From contig NC_088204.1 of assembly GCF_037126465.1 (NCBI RefSeq), positions 16,560,804 to 16,624,803 on the forward strand: a stretch of DNA of 64,000 nucleotides. Direction: 5' to 3'. The stretch is from Ornithodoros turicata. Lineage: Eukaryota > Arthropoda > Arachnida > Ixodida > Argasidae. This document shows positions 54,426 to 64,000 of the stretch, in pieces. The notes under the pieces are model-generated. The model was not told where the DNA came from, ran no database searches, and saw only the letters and a program-made list of their open reading frames with translations. Each line of letters opens with the position of its first letter. Position 1 is the stretch's first letter. The translations under genes were made by a program, and so were the position numbers.

Positions 54426-54760
54426 GAGCACCGACGGAGCTTCAGTGAAGAAAACGCATTCTGAAACACATGCACCGAGCACGCTACAGAGCCATGTCAC
54501 GGGAAACCTGTTCACTCGCCGAACTGGACTGGCTTTCTAAAGAGCGCGGCTTCGACAGAGTGACTACAGTGACGTCAGGAGTACTCACTCCCTCTCTCTT
54601 TCGCCCTTCCTTTCTTCGGTCACGGACGAGTCTATGCGAGTGAGCTGGAGGGATTGTAGGGGGGTGGTTGTCAGTGTTGTCCGCTAGTGTTGCATGCTTG
54701 TGTGGTTCGTAGACTCGCGGTGGATGCAAGGATGAGCGCGGCTTGCATGGTAATAACCCG
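54426..54760 (-). promoter_or_regulatory. Possible 5' region of the LIM gene, with a CRE palindrome
   Basis: Immediately upstream of the LIM start. It contains TGACGTCA at 54570-54577, the full palindromic CRE. No TATA box is clear. Whether this is promoter, 5' UTR or intron cannot be told from sequence alone. Confidence 0.3.
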
Positions 54761-56464
54761 AACGGGTGTATCTTGGGAGTAAATCAGCTTTTTCTTCTTT
54801 CTGAATTGCTGATTAGTCCCGCAGAGACTCAGAGATAAGGATGGTAAGTCTGCATGGCACAGATTCCGACAGTGAAAGGTTTCCGTACAGCGCGTATCGT
54901 GGGCTTATCTCCAAGAGCAGATCTTCGATCGGCAAAGCGTGCAAAGGGAAAGCGTGAGTAAATACGTGAAGATGTGAGCAAGTGGCAGGGTGCATTATTT
55001 GGTGCACATTTACGGTGGCTCGTTATATTGGTAATGATAAATGAGAAATTCGATTGTATGCACGGCGTGCTATCAGGGTTTTCTCTTTGTGGCTGTTCCG
55101 AACGGGTCTCAGAAAGTTGTTACGCCGGTGCAGTTATGCGAGGGGTATAAAAGGAAAGTCTTAACACAAGGAATGCCACGAAAGGTCGTTTATTTCTCAG
55201 GCGATAATAATGATCATATCGTCCACATCCTCCATCCATCCACCATCACCTGACATATAAAAGTCCTTTCGGAGATCGTTAGCCCCTCTACAACGCATGA
55301 ATCGCAGTTGTCTCGCGGCGTAAAGCCCCAAATTATTATTAATCTACAACTCTTGGTCGTGCGTATGGGGTGTAGAAGTAGGCAGACGGTACAGTTTGGT
55401 TCACGTCTGGCTAAAGAAAGAAGGTACAGTGTCTCACAGATGAAAAGTAGGGTCGAAGGAAGTTTAAAATTCGTTATCATGACTGACCGTTAAAAACGCT
55501 ACTATACGTCACAATAATTCGGGGCTTTATGTCGCGAGACAACTGTGCCTATAAGCGACGCCGCAACTATACGTACCTATAGCTCTAAGTTCTTGCCTAT
55601 AGCTACCTATACGTGCCTATAGCTAGTTATGTTCTTGCCATCCTTTCTTTCTGATTCAGTTTCGAATTTCAGATTTAAAAAAAAATCACCATTGCGATAC
55701 ACAGCATAGTGTCTTTCATCTTTTTTCGCTCACTTTTATTAAACGAACGTGGTGTTCATTTTAGTTTCGAATTTGTTTTGCACACGCTGCTTCGTAGGTC
55801 GTTGATTTTATTACGTTGTGCCAGTTAACATATACTAGACTAAAAATATTTTTGTTCATAATTGCTTCAAAGAACATTGTGCCTTGTGATGCATGCACCT
55901 ATTAATAACTTTCTTTTATTTTCAAAGTTTTTTTTTCTTGTATAAATAAATTACTACATTTGTATCTTTCACGACTATCTCTCTCACCCTGTTATAGCGC
56001 CGGAGCAACCGCATCACCTCTGAGATAGCGGACGGCAGTTTAGGCCACCAGGCGTCGAGACCGGATAAATGGTGATGAAAGGACCAGCACATTAGGACGT
56101 TCGGTTATAATTGTGCTTCTTTCACATCATTATTTTTAGTACCACAGAAGTGACGTGGTACACGGAGTAGTTTGTTACTTGTATTCTTCTTTTTTTCGCT
56201 CACTTTTATTAAACGAACGTGGTGTTCATATTTTTGCCTCTGTTGCTTTTCTGGTCTGGGTGATTGGTGCACTACCCCCCCCCCCCCCCGTGTATTCCCA
56301 ATCCGCCGAATCCCAACTCGCCAAATGAACTGAAAGCGCGGAGACGGTTTTAACCTTTCTACCTTCAAACGTGCTATACCAACCGGGCGAATGTGTCGAT
56401 TCCCAATTCGACGAATTTACCTTGTTCTTGTTCATTATGGGTTTATAGAGATGTTAGCCAAGCT
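54761..56464. other. Non-coding
   Basis: Holds repeat fragments with 'TCGCGAGACAAC' (55530-55545, and inverted at 55310-55335), a CCTATAG-rich run at 55570-55625, and a poly-C tract at 56274-56289. A 28-base-plus block (CGCTCACTTTTATTAAACGAACG) occurs at 55728-55752 and again at 56198-56222. Confidence 0.45.
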
Positions 56465-56545
56465 TGCTACAGTGGCTTAGTGGCTGAGATCATCGCTTTC
56501 CACATCGTAACTGGGAGGTGACCCATTGCGTTGTGTGTTTTCCCT
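56465..56545 (+). mobile_element. SINE head type b fragment
   Basis: 'GCTACAGTGGCTTAGTGGCTGAGATCATCGC' type sequence with 'ACTGGGAGGTGACCCATTGCG' matches the head of 5666-5962 in plus orientation. It is joined directly to the LINE remnant. Confidence 0.5.
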
Positions 56546-57421
56546 GTATTCTGCTCAGATGTCTGTAAGGTTCCCTATGATGGTTCGTCGTGTGCTTTTG
56601 TTGTCCCATCAAACGCAGTCGCACGTGGATATCGTCTGTCACATCGTTCGTCATCAACATCGGCGGAGCTGTATGCCATTCTACTGTTTCTACAGCAGAT
56701 CTCCCAACTTCCTCCCCGTGTCTGGGTGGTATACACCGATTCGCGTGCTGCTCTGCAATGTGTGGCAACCATGGGGCTTCGTGGGTCTCTAGCCCCCATC
56801 CTGGTAGACATTAATTCTCCACCAAGTTCGGCGTATACATGATGAAGGTCATCATATATCCCTGCAGTGGATTCCAGGTCACTGCGGTCTAACAGGCAAT
56901 GAGGAGGCTGACAGAGTATATAGCAACGGCTGCCCACGAGTCCCCGACAGCCGTGCCCATTGTGCTCTTGAGAGGCGACAGAAGGGCCTTACTAACTGCA
57001 TGGTTTCCACCCTTGGCTCTGCAGCAATGGCGCCAGGACATCACGGCTCAATCTCTAATGCATTCGGTAGACCCAAATCTGTCGTTTTCTTTCCCTGCCC
57101 GTCTCTTACGCCGTTTTACCTCCCACCTGCGTAGACTCCGGCTCAATGTTGCTTTCACAATTCAAGTGTATGATCCAATGCTGCGACACGGGCCTCTGTT
57201 CCACCTGCGGTGTCGTGACGACCGCCCAGCACATTCTTATGGAATGTTCACTCTACTGCCCGCAAAGGCGGACATTGTGTGGTGAGCTGGCCCGCATCAG
57301 CAAGAGGCCGCTCACCTTAGCTGCACTCATTGGCCCCTATGAAGATCCTGGGCTCCATCGTCGGGTTCTTCACCTGTTCATGGACTTCCTGTCGTCCACT
57401 GGAATGCTCCAGGCGCTTTAG
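56531..57421 (+). pseudogene. LINE pol 3' end (RNase H and zinc tail), frameshifted
   Basis: The first frame carries RNase H motifs: YDGSS, SAELYAI and YTDSRAALQCV, which hold the Asp, Glu and Asp of the active site. A second frame (from about 56850) has WIPGHCGLTGNEEAD. A third (56899-57150) has 'LALQQWRQDITAQSL'. A return to the first frame (57146-57421) holds a zinc motif, CX2CX7HX4C, and the stop TAG. At least three frameshifts break it, so it is dead. RNase H followed by a His-Cys tail fits the I/Jockey-type superfamily of LINEs. The endonuclease and reverse transcriptase are absent, as in 5'-truncated copies. Confidence 0.85.
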
Positions 57422-57640
57422 TTCTTTCTTGTGTTTTCATCCTTTCTTCATCATCTTCACGTAATGCTCCCGTGCAATGGGGTAGGGTACCGCACCACCG
57501 CGGTGAAACACCCCATCTCATCGTCATCATTTATTGTTGTTGTTGTTGTTGTCCCTATGAAGTTGGCCCAGGACGCACGGTCCTGGCAGGGCAACATGCC
57601 TACCGCAGCCCTGGCAGGCATATCACTATAGGTAATAAAT
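57422..57640 (+). mobile_element. LINE 3' untranslated region and (TTG)n tail
   Basis: Sequence after the LINE stop runs to (TTG)n at 57534-57551. It is followed by 'TGAAGTTGGCCCAGGACGCA', which is SINE-body sequence, so a SINE piece abuts or shares the LINE tail. Confidence 0.55.
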
Positions 57641-57878
57641 AACATGCAACCAATCAGCCAATTCGCTGATTCGATTGTTCCTGGGGCGTTGTGTTATTCC
57701 AACGCTGCGTTAAACATGGAATGCTTCCATTTTACTTGATAAGCAACGCGCTTTCACTGTAATTGGTTAATAAGCGATTATAGAGGTCTTGAAATCATCA
57801 TCATATCCAGCCGCAACGTTGCCATAGGACCTCTCACGATAGTGACGCAGAACTTACTGCCTCTAAGTGTATAGACCA
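57641..57878. other. Non-coding
   Basis: Short stretch with nothing recognisable. Confidence 0.3.
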
Positions 57879-58063
57879 ATCAAAAATAACAAAGACGGTT
57901 AAGAGAATCAACTGTTTACTATGTACATAAAAAACAAGACTTTCGTGCAGTACGCTGCACTTCTTCAGGTAACCGGAAGAAGTGCAGCCTACTGCACGAA
58001 AGTCTTGTTTTTTATGTATATAGTAAACAGTTGATGCTCTTAACCGTCTTTGTTATTTTTGAT
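57879..58063. mobile_element. Penelope-like terminal fragments, head-to-head palindrome
   Basis: Two inverted copies of about 92 bp meet at GGTAACC, almost without a spacer. Each holds a stem (GTGCAG...CTGCAC) followed by GAAA. The left copy, read on the minus strand, has CTGAAGA before the stem, giving a hammerhead-ribozyme core. In the right copy this is CGGAAGA. The sequence recurs singly at 59677-59790. Hammerhead motifs at the ends are known from Penelope-like elements. Confidence 0.6.
57941..57968 (-). ncRNA. Candidate hammerhead ribozyme core 1
   Basis: Minus strand: CTGAAGA, stem GTGCAG / CTGCAC with a four-base loop, then GAAA. Helices I and III and the cleavage site are not assigned. 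Confidence 0.5.
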
Positions 58064-58256
58064 TCTGCATCGCCGGAAACTTGTACATAGTTTTTTCTTC
58101 ACGTTCTACGGTGTTTAGACCGATATGAGACGTAATAAAATACCCGCTGTAAAATACGCACGCACACACAAATTAATGCACTGAAGTGCCTCGAAATAAA
58201 ATGGGCACTGAAATGGGTTATTTTTTCTTACTCTAAATGATCAAATTACAAAACAG

Positions 58257-58303
58257 GCGAACTGGTGGCAAGGATACAATTTGTATCCTTGCCACCAGTT
58301 CGC
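58257..58303. repeat. Perfect 23-bp palindrome with 1-base loop
   Basis: Arms 58257-58279 and 58281-58303 (GCGAACTGGTGGCAAGG...) are exact inverted copies around a single T. Confidence 0.9.
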
Positions 58304-59484
58304 ATGTTTTCTTAACATTCTTTTATTAACAGTGTGTGTGCTGTCATGTGCTGTGTGTTCTGTGTGTAACAATGTGTGTGCTGTGTGTTAACAATGTGTG
58401 TATTGTATCGTACAATACGAAAAACTCTGAGACAAGGGAACGTAGAAAGATCACACACAAACAAGAAACACACATGACAGGTTTGATACAGAGACGACGC
58501 CCTTTGTTCTTCTTGCTGTGGATAAACTTGTCGTCTCTGTGTTAAACTCCCCAGCTGTGTTTCAGACCTATATTGCTCTTTCTTTTTTTTTTTTTCTTTG
58601 CGGAATAGCAAGCCGACGTCCCTTTGGGCTGACCTTCCTCTTTTTTTTATTTGTTCGAAGAAATATATCCCCCCTTGCTTGCGCGTGCTCTTGCTACGTT
58701 CCCTATAGTCTCGTTTTTCTTTTGTTTGTCATAGATATTGCAATATGCTATACAACGGCAATATATTGTTGCGTCGTTTCATAGCCAGGCGGTCGCAGTG
58801 CGCCACATGCATGTATCGTTTCTTTCTTTTTTTCAACATCATTTACAGCTCTATATAGTTCACTGAGTGTTAGTTATATAGTTGACTGATGATTCAGCAG
58901 GAGTCATTGGGCATTCCCCCATCTTATAAGGTGATTAAATTAGAAGCGTATGTGTATGGCTCAAGATTAAAGTCTCGATGAAGTTTAAGATCAAGATAGA
59001 ACGGCAACAGAAGGTGGTTTTGTGACAAATTTACAAATTTGTGACAAATGTCACGTCAGGAAACGTGTCACATGACTCTATAAGAAAATGACTCTACGGG
59101 GAAATTTTGGATTAAATGCTTTCCTCCGGCACATTGGTTTGCCACCTTCGAAAAATATTTGTGTTCATATTCAACTGAAGTAAATTTGATTTCTTGAATT
59201 GAACTTTGCCCAGTCAACCTTTTTCTAAAGCGTCGGCCGCGACAGCCCACGTAGAGGCCATGGAGGAGACACAAGCGATCGCGTCGCGTGGCTCTCCTTT
59301 ACCCGGCGTTCTTTTACGCAAAGGTTATAACAGAGAGGTGAACACCACATTCCCAGAACACCAAAAGACAGACACTGTGCACATGACGTCACAAGAGAGG
59401 ATTTCTTTTCTGTGGGGTCTTTCAGTGCACACTGCTTCTCGCCTATTCAAATTGAAGTGTGCGTGAACAATAAAAAAAACGATC
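58304..59484. other. Non-coding
   Basis: Holds (TGTG)n-rich sequence (58330-58400), poly-T tracts and an inverted piece of repeat A near 58600-58625. No gene is recognised. Confidence 0.35.
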
Positions 59485-59600
59485 AAACCACCGCTGCCGT
59501 TTCGATCAAACGGCGTTCAATCAAATGGCTTTCGACCAAATGTCCCGCGTTTGATCAAGCGACCTTCGACCAAACGGCGTCCGATCAAATGTCCCGGAAC
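59485..59600 (+). repeat. Degenerate ACCAAA/ATCAAA tandem array
   Basis: Units like GTTCGATCAAACGGC and TTTCGACCAAATGTC repeat about seven times. The same unit type recurs at 61125-61225. Confidence 0.75.
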
Positions 59601-59676
59601 CTGAAAACACTGCGGATGATTTTCTATCGACGCAACTTTTGTGCTTGCATCTGCTAAGTTATCGAAATAATAAAAA

Positions 59677-59790
59677 ATAACAAAAATAACAAAGACGGTT
59701 AAGAGCATCAACTGTTTACTATATACATTAAAAACAAGACTTTCGTGCAGTAGGCTGCACTTCTTCAGGTTTGAGGACCTGTTACAAGTG
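59677..59790 (-). mobile_element. Penelope-like terminal fragment
   Basis: The minus strand repeats one arm of 57879-58063, including ACAAAGACGGTTAAGAG (on plus) and the ribozyme core at 59741-59768. Confidence 0.6.
59741..59768 (-). ncRNA. Candidate hammerhead ribozyme core 2
   Basis: Minus strand: CTGAAGA, stem GTGCAG, loop CCTA, stem CTGCAC, then GAAA. Both conserved core strands are intact. Confidence 0.5.
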
Positions 59791-59913
59791 GTGAAGCATA
59801 TATAAAAAAAACAAGTCACATGGTACAAGAGAAAAGGATAAGGTTGAAGAGTACTACAAACGCGATACAAATATCAACAAAAATGAAAAACAAAACGCAA
59901 TCAGTAGGAGGTG

Positions 59914-59984
59914 ATGATGATGATGATTTGGGTTTTTTTGGCGCAAAAGCTACTAGGGCTATAATGCGCCAAATAACAAGGTAA
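59914..59984 (-). mobile_element. 71-bp insertion with target duplication
   Basis: Lies between exact 15-bp repeats AATCAGTAGGAGGTG at 59899-59913 and 59985-59999. Read on the minus strand it contains TTTGGCGCATTATAGCC and ends in (ATC)n. It has the form of a truncated non-LTR retroelement copy. Confidence 0.85.
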
Positions 59985-60378
59985 AATCAGTAGGAGGTGG
60001 CTGGACAAGGTCAGACAGACATACATACGAGTCGGAGTTGTACATGGAGAAAACCAATGAACAGCACATGAATAGGCACAGCAGCCAGTTGGCACAAAAG
60101 GCTTTAGAATGCGTACGGGGAATTGGGGCTCAAGGGCGAAGGATTGAGGGCACACATCACCTTGATGGCTAAGAGCTTCCAGACTCTGGGAAAGTAACAC
60201 GGAGTTGGTGTCTTACTGATTGTGTATCATTGTGTATGATGTGAAAAATGGCAGACAAGTGATAATACAATAAATAGACTCAGTGTAAAGGACAGTAATG
60301 GACCGCCGTACACGTTGATGCCGTGCGGCTGTAACGTTGCAAGTCGAAATAAATAAGGTACTCTCCAGAAGGGGTGGC

Positions 60379-60545
60379 AATCATAAGGCCGAAAGTCAAA
60401 AGGCAGAATTATCAGAAGGCCGAAACTCAAAAGGCCGAAAAATTAAACGCCGAACAGTCATCAGACCGAAAAGCAGAAGGCCGAACAATCAGAAGGCCGA
60501 AAAGTCAGAAAACCGAATTATCGAAAGGCCGAAAAATAAGGAACC
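60379..60545 (+). repeat. GGCCGAAA short-unit array
   Basis: About ten units of AAGGCCGAAA with 5-8 bp spacers (GTCAA, CTCAA, AATTA). The array is diverged, and it recurs inverted at 60985-61135. Confidence 0.85.
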
Positions 60546-60984
60546 CAAGATACGTGATATGTTTTTCCAACATCTGCGATTAAAAATTAGCTGTACAATT
60601 TATGTAGGATAGACTTCTCGTGAGTTAATAGAGCAAAAAAATTATTTCACCGCACTTCGCTTTAATAACCTGCTTTCGATCACTTAGGGGGAAAAAATGG
60701 AAACCTATGAACCACCGTGTTATGGTATGTGTTTGTTGTACACAATGAAAAAAATATAAGCTTTCCATCCACCCACCAGACACGTTCTTTTTGTAGTAAA
60801 CATGTCGCAGATTATTGTTGCTGGTTGTTTTCTCTCTCTCTCTCTCTCTGGCCAGTCTGTTTCTGAGCACCAAATGCTATACATTCCAATTGTTTGATTT
60901 CCAGTACAAGAGCCACAAAACTTTTTCATAATCTATGAAAAGAACAATCCCTTGTGTCCAATGTGTGCACCTTCCGTTCCATTT
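60546..60984. other. Spacer between inverted arrays
   Basis: Holds (CT)n at about 60829-60850. No coding sequence. Confidence 0.4.
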
Positions 60985-61135
60985 TCAGCCTTCTGATTTT
61001 CGGCCTTTTAGCTTTCGTCCTTCTGACAGGTCGGCGTTATGATTTTTCGGTCTTTTTGCTCTCGGCTTTTTGTTCGTTCGGCGTTATAATTTTTCGGCCT
61101 TTTGGCTTTCGGCCTTCTGATAGTTCGGCGTTCAA
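60985..61135 (-). repeat. GGCCGAAA short-unit array, inverted
   Basis: TTTTCGGCCTTTTGGCTTTCG-type units are the reverse complement of the array at 60379-60545. Confidence 0.85.
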
Positions 61136-61225
61136 TCAAGTGTTTTTCGATTCGACCAAGTGGCGTTCGATCAAACGCCTTCAATGAAACTGCGTTCGAC
61201 CGAATGGCATTCGACCAAATTGGCG
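61125..61225 (+). repeat. TTCGACCAAATGGC short-unit array
   Basis: About seven units such as TTCGACCAAGTGGCG and TTCGATCAAACGCC follow directly on the previous array. They are related to 59485-59600. Confidence 0.75.
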
Positions 61226-63346
61226 GACCACGCGCTAGCCGTGTTAGCCACTACGTGCCGATTTCTGATTCTTGCTAAAATGTAGTTCCTGAAGGTGCCC
61301 TTTCATGGGGTACACGCTCGGAGACCATCGCATGCGAAATTGATAAGTTAATTTTGATTTAATTGGTGAGAGTATGCAAATAAACGTTACACGGCATATC
61401 TTGCAGCCGGTGCATCACTAATACCAACCCAAAAGAAATTATTTCGCCACCATGAACCCTTTTCGGGTCATCCAGTCGGGAGATTTTAGTGAGGAGCACG
61501 CTGTAAGTCAAAAGCTGCAAGACGATACACAAGTCGAACAGAGTGCGAACCAAGCAAGAAACCACAGACACATTTGTCCCACAAAGCTGTATTCCCTTCA
61601 AGGACCCCTCTTTTCTTAGGAGATTAGCCGCACAGTATTGTTGATCCGAACAAATGCAACAAGGTCACGCGTGTTGTTGGAACTACATGCCCCAGCGGCG
61701 TATTGCGCACTTCCTGAACAACGGTACTGGTTACGGCACCCGGCGCCTATAGCGCCATCTGGTGGCTGTCTAGACCCCGGCGCCATCTCGTGCCGAGAGC
61801 CGGAGAAACGCCCATACCCAACTCGCCGAAAAGCTCCTGTGTCCTTCCCCAGCTTGCCTAAAGGGGTGTACCTTCCCCCTCACAGATGATCGGCTGAGCT
61901 GGGATTCGGCAGATGCGGGTGTGACCGTTGGTAGGCACATCAGGAAAACTAAAGGACAGACAGACACGTCCGCATGAGAGAAGCCAAAGTTCACAACGTG
62001 ATAAACGGCGAAATGAAATTTGAAGGACTTCTGCCCCCAAGAACACACGCGGTCCTCAGGATGTCCTCAAAGTGTCATCACGTCCTCGTCCGTGATGGGA
62101 TGAACGGAGGAGGTCCACAGGCTGTCATCATAGGAGCTTCCAGTGATTGTCATTTGCGCACATCCTGCGGTCGTCAACCGAAGGACAAGCACAGGAGAAG
62201 TAAATTATTTTAATACTGCGTTGGTGCATTTTAATACCTGCTAGCCAGTAATCAACTTCCCGATTTATTTCTCATTACCTAATACAATCAAAGAAGGAAT
62301 GCTCATGCATAAATTTAAAAAAAACGAACAAAAATATAAAATAAAATGAGATATAGGGGCGCAAATACTGATCGTCGGATTTTAAAGGAATCCGTCCATG
62401 TGCAGCGTTTGACGTGCACTAAAATACAGTTTGCTAGACCTTTCACTGCGGTTGCATGAGTGTCCGCAGAGGGTCCCTGGCAGGAGGTTGCGCGGAGCCT
62501 TTTATTTCCGAAGAGACATAAAATAATAGCGTTTCACTGCTCAAGCTTCACTTACTATGCATGCATCAAACCAAAGCAGTAAGAAACACGGACACTACCT
62601 TGATAGCGATTTAATACTCCAAGAAATTTCTCACTTCATTGTTGGTTATGTGCGAAATCAAGTTAAACTTAGATACCTCACCCTTTGTTTTGACTGAGAT
62701 GCGAAGAGGACTCCCGAATCTGCTGAAGTTCGGAAGACAGGCAATAACTTGTATCTGTTCTGTCTTGGAAAGGAAATGCTGCTGCATCATATGCCTTTCT
62801 AAGTGGTTTCACAGGTTTTAGTGACCTAGGGGCCTTTTATGTATCTCTTTTTTTTTGCCTTTTAAACTGTGACACTCATTGTTTGTGATGAGAAATACGC
62901 TGAACGAAATACAGATGAGAAACCACGAATGGTAGCTGGTGACCGAGGTTGAAAATATATAAAAAACACACACACGCTGACTGGGTGCTGCAAATGTGCC
63001 CTCACTTCCCACAATAAATAATTCACTAAGGTATTTGCTTGCTCCCAGAACTGTACTAGCCGCGTCATTTGGTAGCTCCCATAGGAGGTCCTGAGGACAT
63101 GGTGGGGAGTCTCACTTTGTCACATTTCTAACAAATTGAGGACCTGGTAGGGAAGTCCTGGGGATGTTATCCCTGTCCGCTGATGACTTTCCTCGGACAT
63201 ACCTAGGAGGTCATTGTGTTCTTGAGGGCTGCTGGCATGAAGTCGTCGCAGAAGAAGTGTTACGAAAATAAAATACTGAACAACTTCACGAAAGTGTGAA
63301 TAACCGGATCAACAGGTGTTTTCTTGTGCGTGTTTGTGTGTGTGTG
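61226..63346. other. Non-coding
   Basis: No gene is recognised. It contains a CTCF-like site at 61750-61768. Confidence 0.3.
61750..61768 (-). promoter_or_regulatory. CTCF-like binding motif
   Basis: The minus strand reads CAGCCACCAGATGGCGCTA. It keeps CCACCAG and GGCGCTA of the vertebrate CTCF consensus and the AGATGGCGC core reported for insect CTCF. A single motif match is weak evidence of binding. Confidence 0.4.
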
Positions 63347-63791
63347 TTTTCTCTTTCTTCTTCTTCCTTTTCACCAGCAGACACAAGAACTAGAGCAAGT
63401 ACTATCACAGTTTCGGTTTCGCACAGCGTTGACACCGCTGCAACTGCCGAACCAGTTCGTTCAAAGATCGTTTTTACAAGCAGAAGCATAAAATATGAAT
63501 GTTGTATTCTTGGGTAGACACAAATAGGACCAGGATCTGTAAGTCATGTATGTGTGTTACCTGGCTGAAGCACAGCGGTTACCGTCGCAGACGACAGGCT
63601 GTCTGATGCAGACGGCGACAGTGTGCCCTCCATTTCGTTCCAAGGTAGTTTTTACAAGAGGCAGCATAAAATATGTTGTATATTCCTGGTTCGAAATAAA
63701 TATGACTATGGTATGTAAGTTATTTGCGAGTGTTACCAGACTGAAATACAGCGGATCCGTAGCAGACGACATGCTGTCTCCAGCAGACGAC
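63347..63791 (+). repeat. Tandem duplication with GCAGACGAC motifs
   Basis: 63449-63596 and 63622-63770 are diverged copies (GTTTTTACAAG, GCATAAAATATG, TGTTACC-G-CTGAA, then a CGCAGACGAC-type end). A pyrimidine tract with CACCAG at 63349-63379 resembles a splice acceptor. The coding status is unclear. Confidence 0.45.
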
Positions 63792-64000
63792 ACTCCCACC
63801 TTGGTCGCAGAAGACGCGTTCGATTCTGCGTTTGCCTACGGTTGGCTGCTGGTTAGTTTCACGTGCCTTTATTGCTCTTTAAAATATTTATCTCATGCAT
63901 TCTTGTATTAGCATTGTCCCGCTGACTGCATTCAGTATCAGTTGGGCTCTATAGCTTGTTCCATCAAACAAGGCTCAAGTACTTGTAGTTAGGCTTAAGA
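63792..64000. other. Non-coding to window end
   Basis: Nothing recognisable. Confidence 0.3.

Noticed and set aside
1..64000. Bacterial or viral origin, rRNA genes, operons
   Set aside because: No ribosomal RNA, no operon-like spacing and no virion genes are seen. SINEs, MITEs and a spliced LIM exon show animal nuclear DNA.

Overview
This 64 kb window is animal nuclear DNA, most likely from an arthropod and perhaps an arachnid such as a tick. It has no operons and almost no open coding sequence, and it is packed with tRNA-derived SINEs, hairpin MITEs and decayed retroelements. The one host gene exon I recognise encodes an arthropod/nematode-type LIM protein and ends in a canonical GT splice donor. 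The tick assignment is an inference from the overall look of the repeats and should be held loosely.

Layout. Positions 1-900 hold dispersed repeats. Positions 900-4975 are a complete Ty3/gypsy LTR retrotransposon of the CsRn1 type, with 139-bp LTRs that read as identical, a 5-bp target duplication (CACCG), a tRNA-Trp-like primer site, a gag frame and one unbroken pol frame. Positions 5000-33000 are mostly repeats: SINEs, a 1.1-kb element with terminal inverted repeats near 7432-8519, hairpin MITEs at 14294-14416, 17344-18130 and 27833-28264, and a striking foldback element at 31576-32060 inserted inside a SINE. A short minus-strand exon candidate resembling the N-terminus of PIF/Harbinger transposases lies at 33633-33938. 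Positions 34000-46000 hold further MITEs, including a 1.7-kb structure whose inverted arms are strings of palindromic 20-mers (38713-40419). Positions 46000-53880 hold a full-length SINE with target duplications and several very small insertions with target duplications.

The clearest host gene is on the minus strand at 53901-54425: the first coding exon of a hillarin-like protein, with a complete LIM domain and three degenerate repeats. No further exon of it was recognised in the window, so much of the sequence below 53900 may be its intron. From 54500 to 64000 come its probable promoter side, a frameshifted LINE 3' end (56465-57640), Penelope-like fragments with hammerhead-ribozyme cores (57879-58063, 59677-59790), short-unit tandem arrays, and low-complexity sequence.

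The genes do not form a pathway. The story of the window is transposon dynamics: a very recent LTR insertion with a shortened gag, nested hairpin elements, SINEs that share a body but carry different tRNA-like heads, and ultra-short retro-insertions that are visible only through their target-site duplications. All alignments were made by eye, so boundaries of old repeats are approximate.
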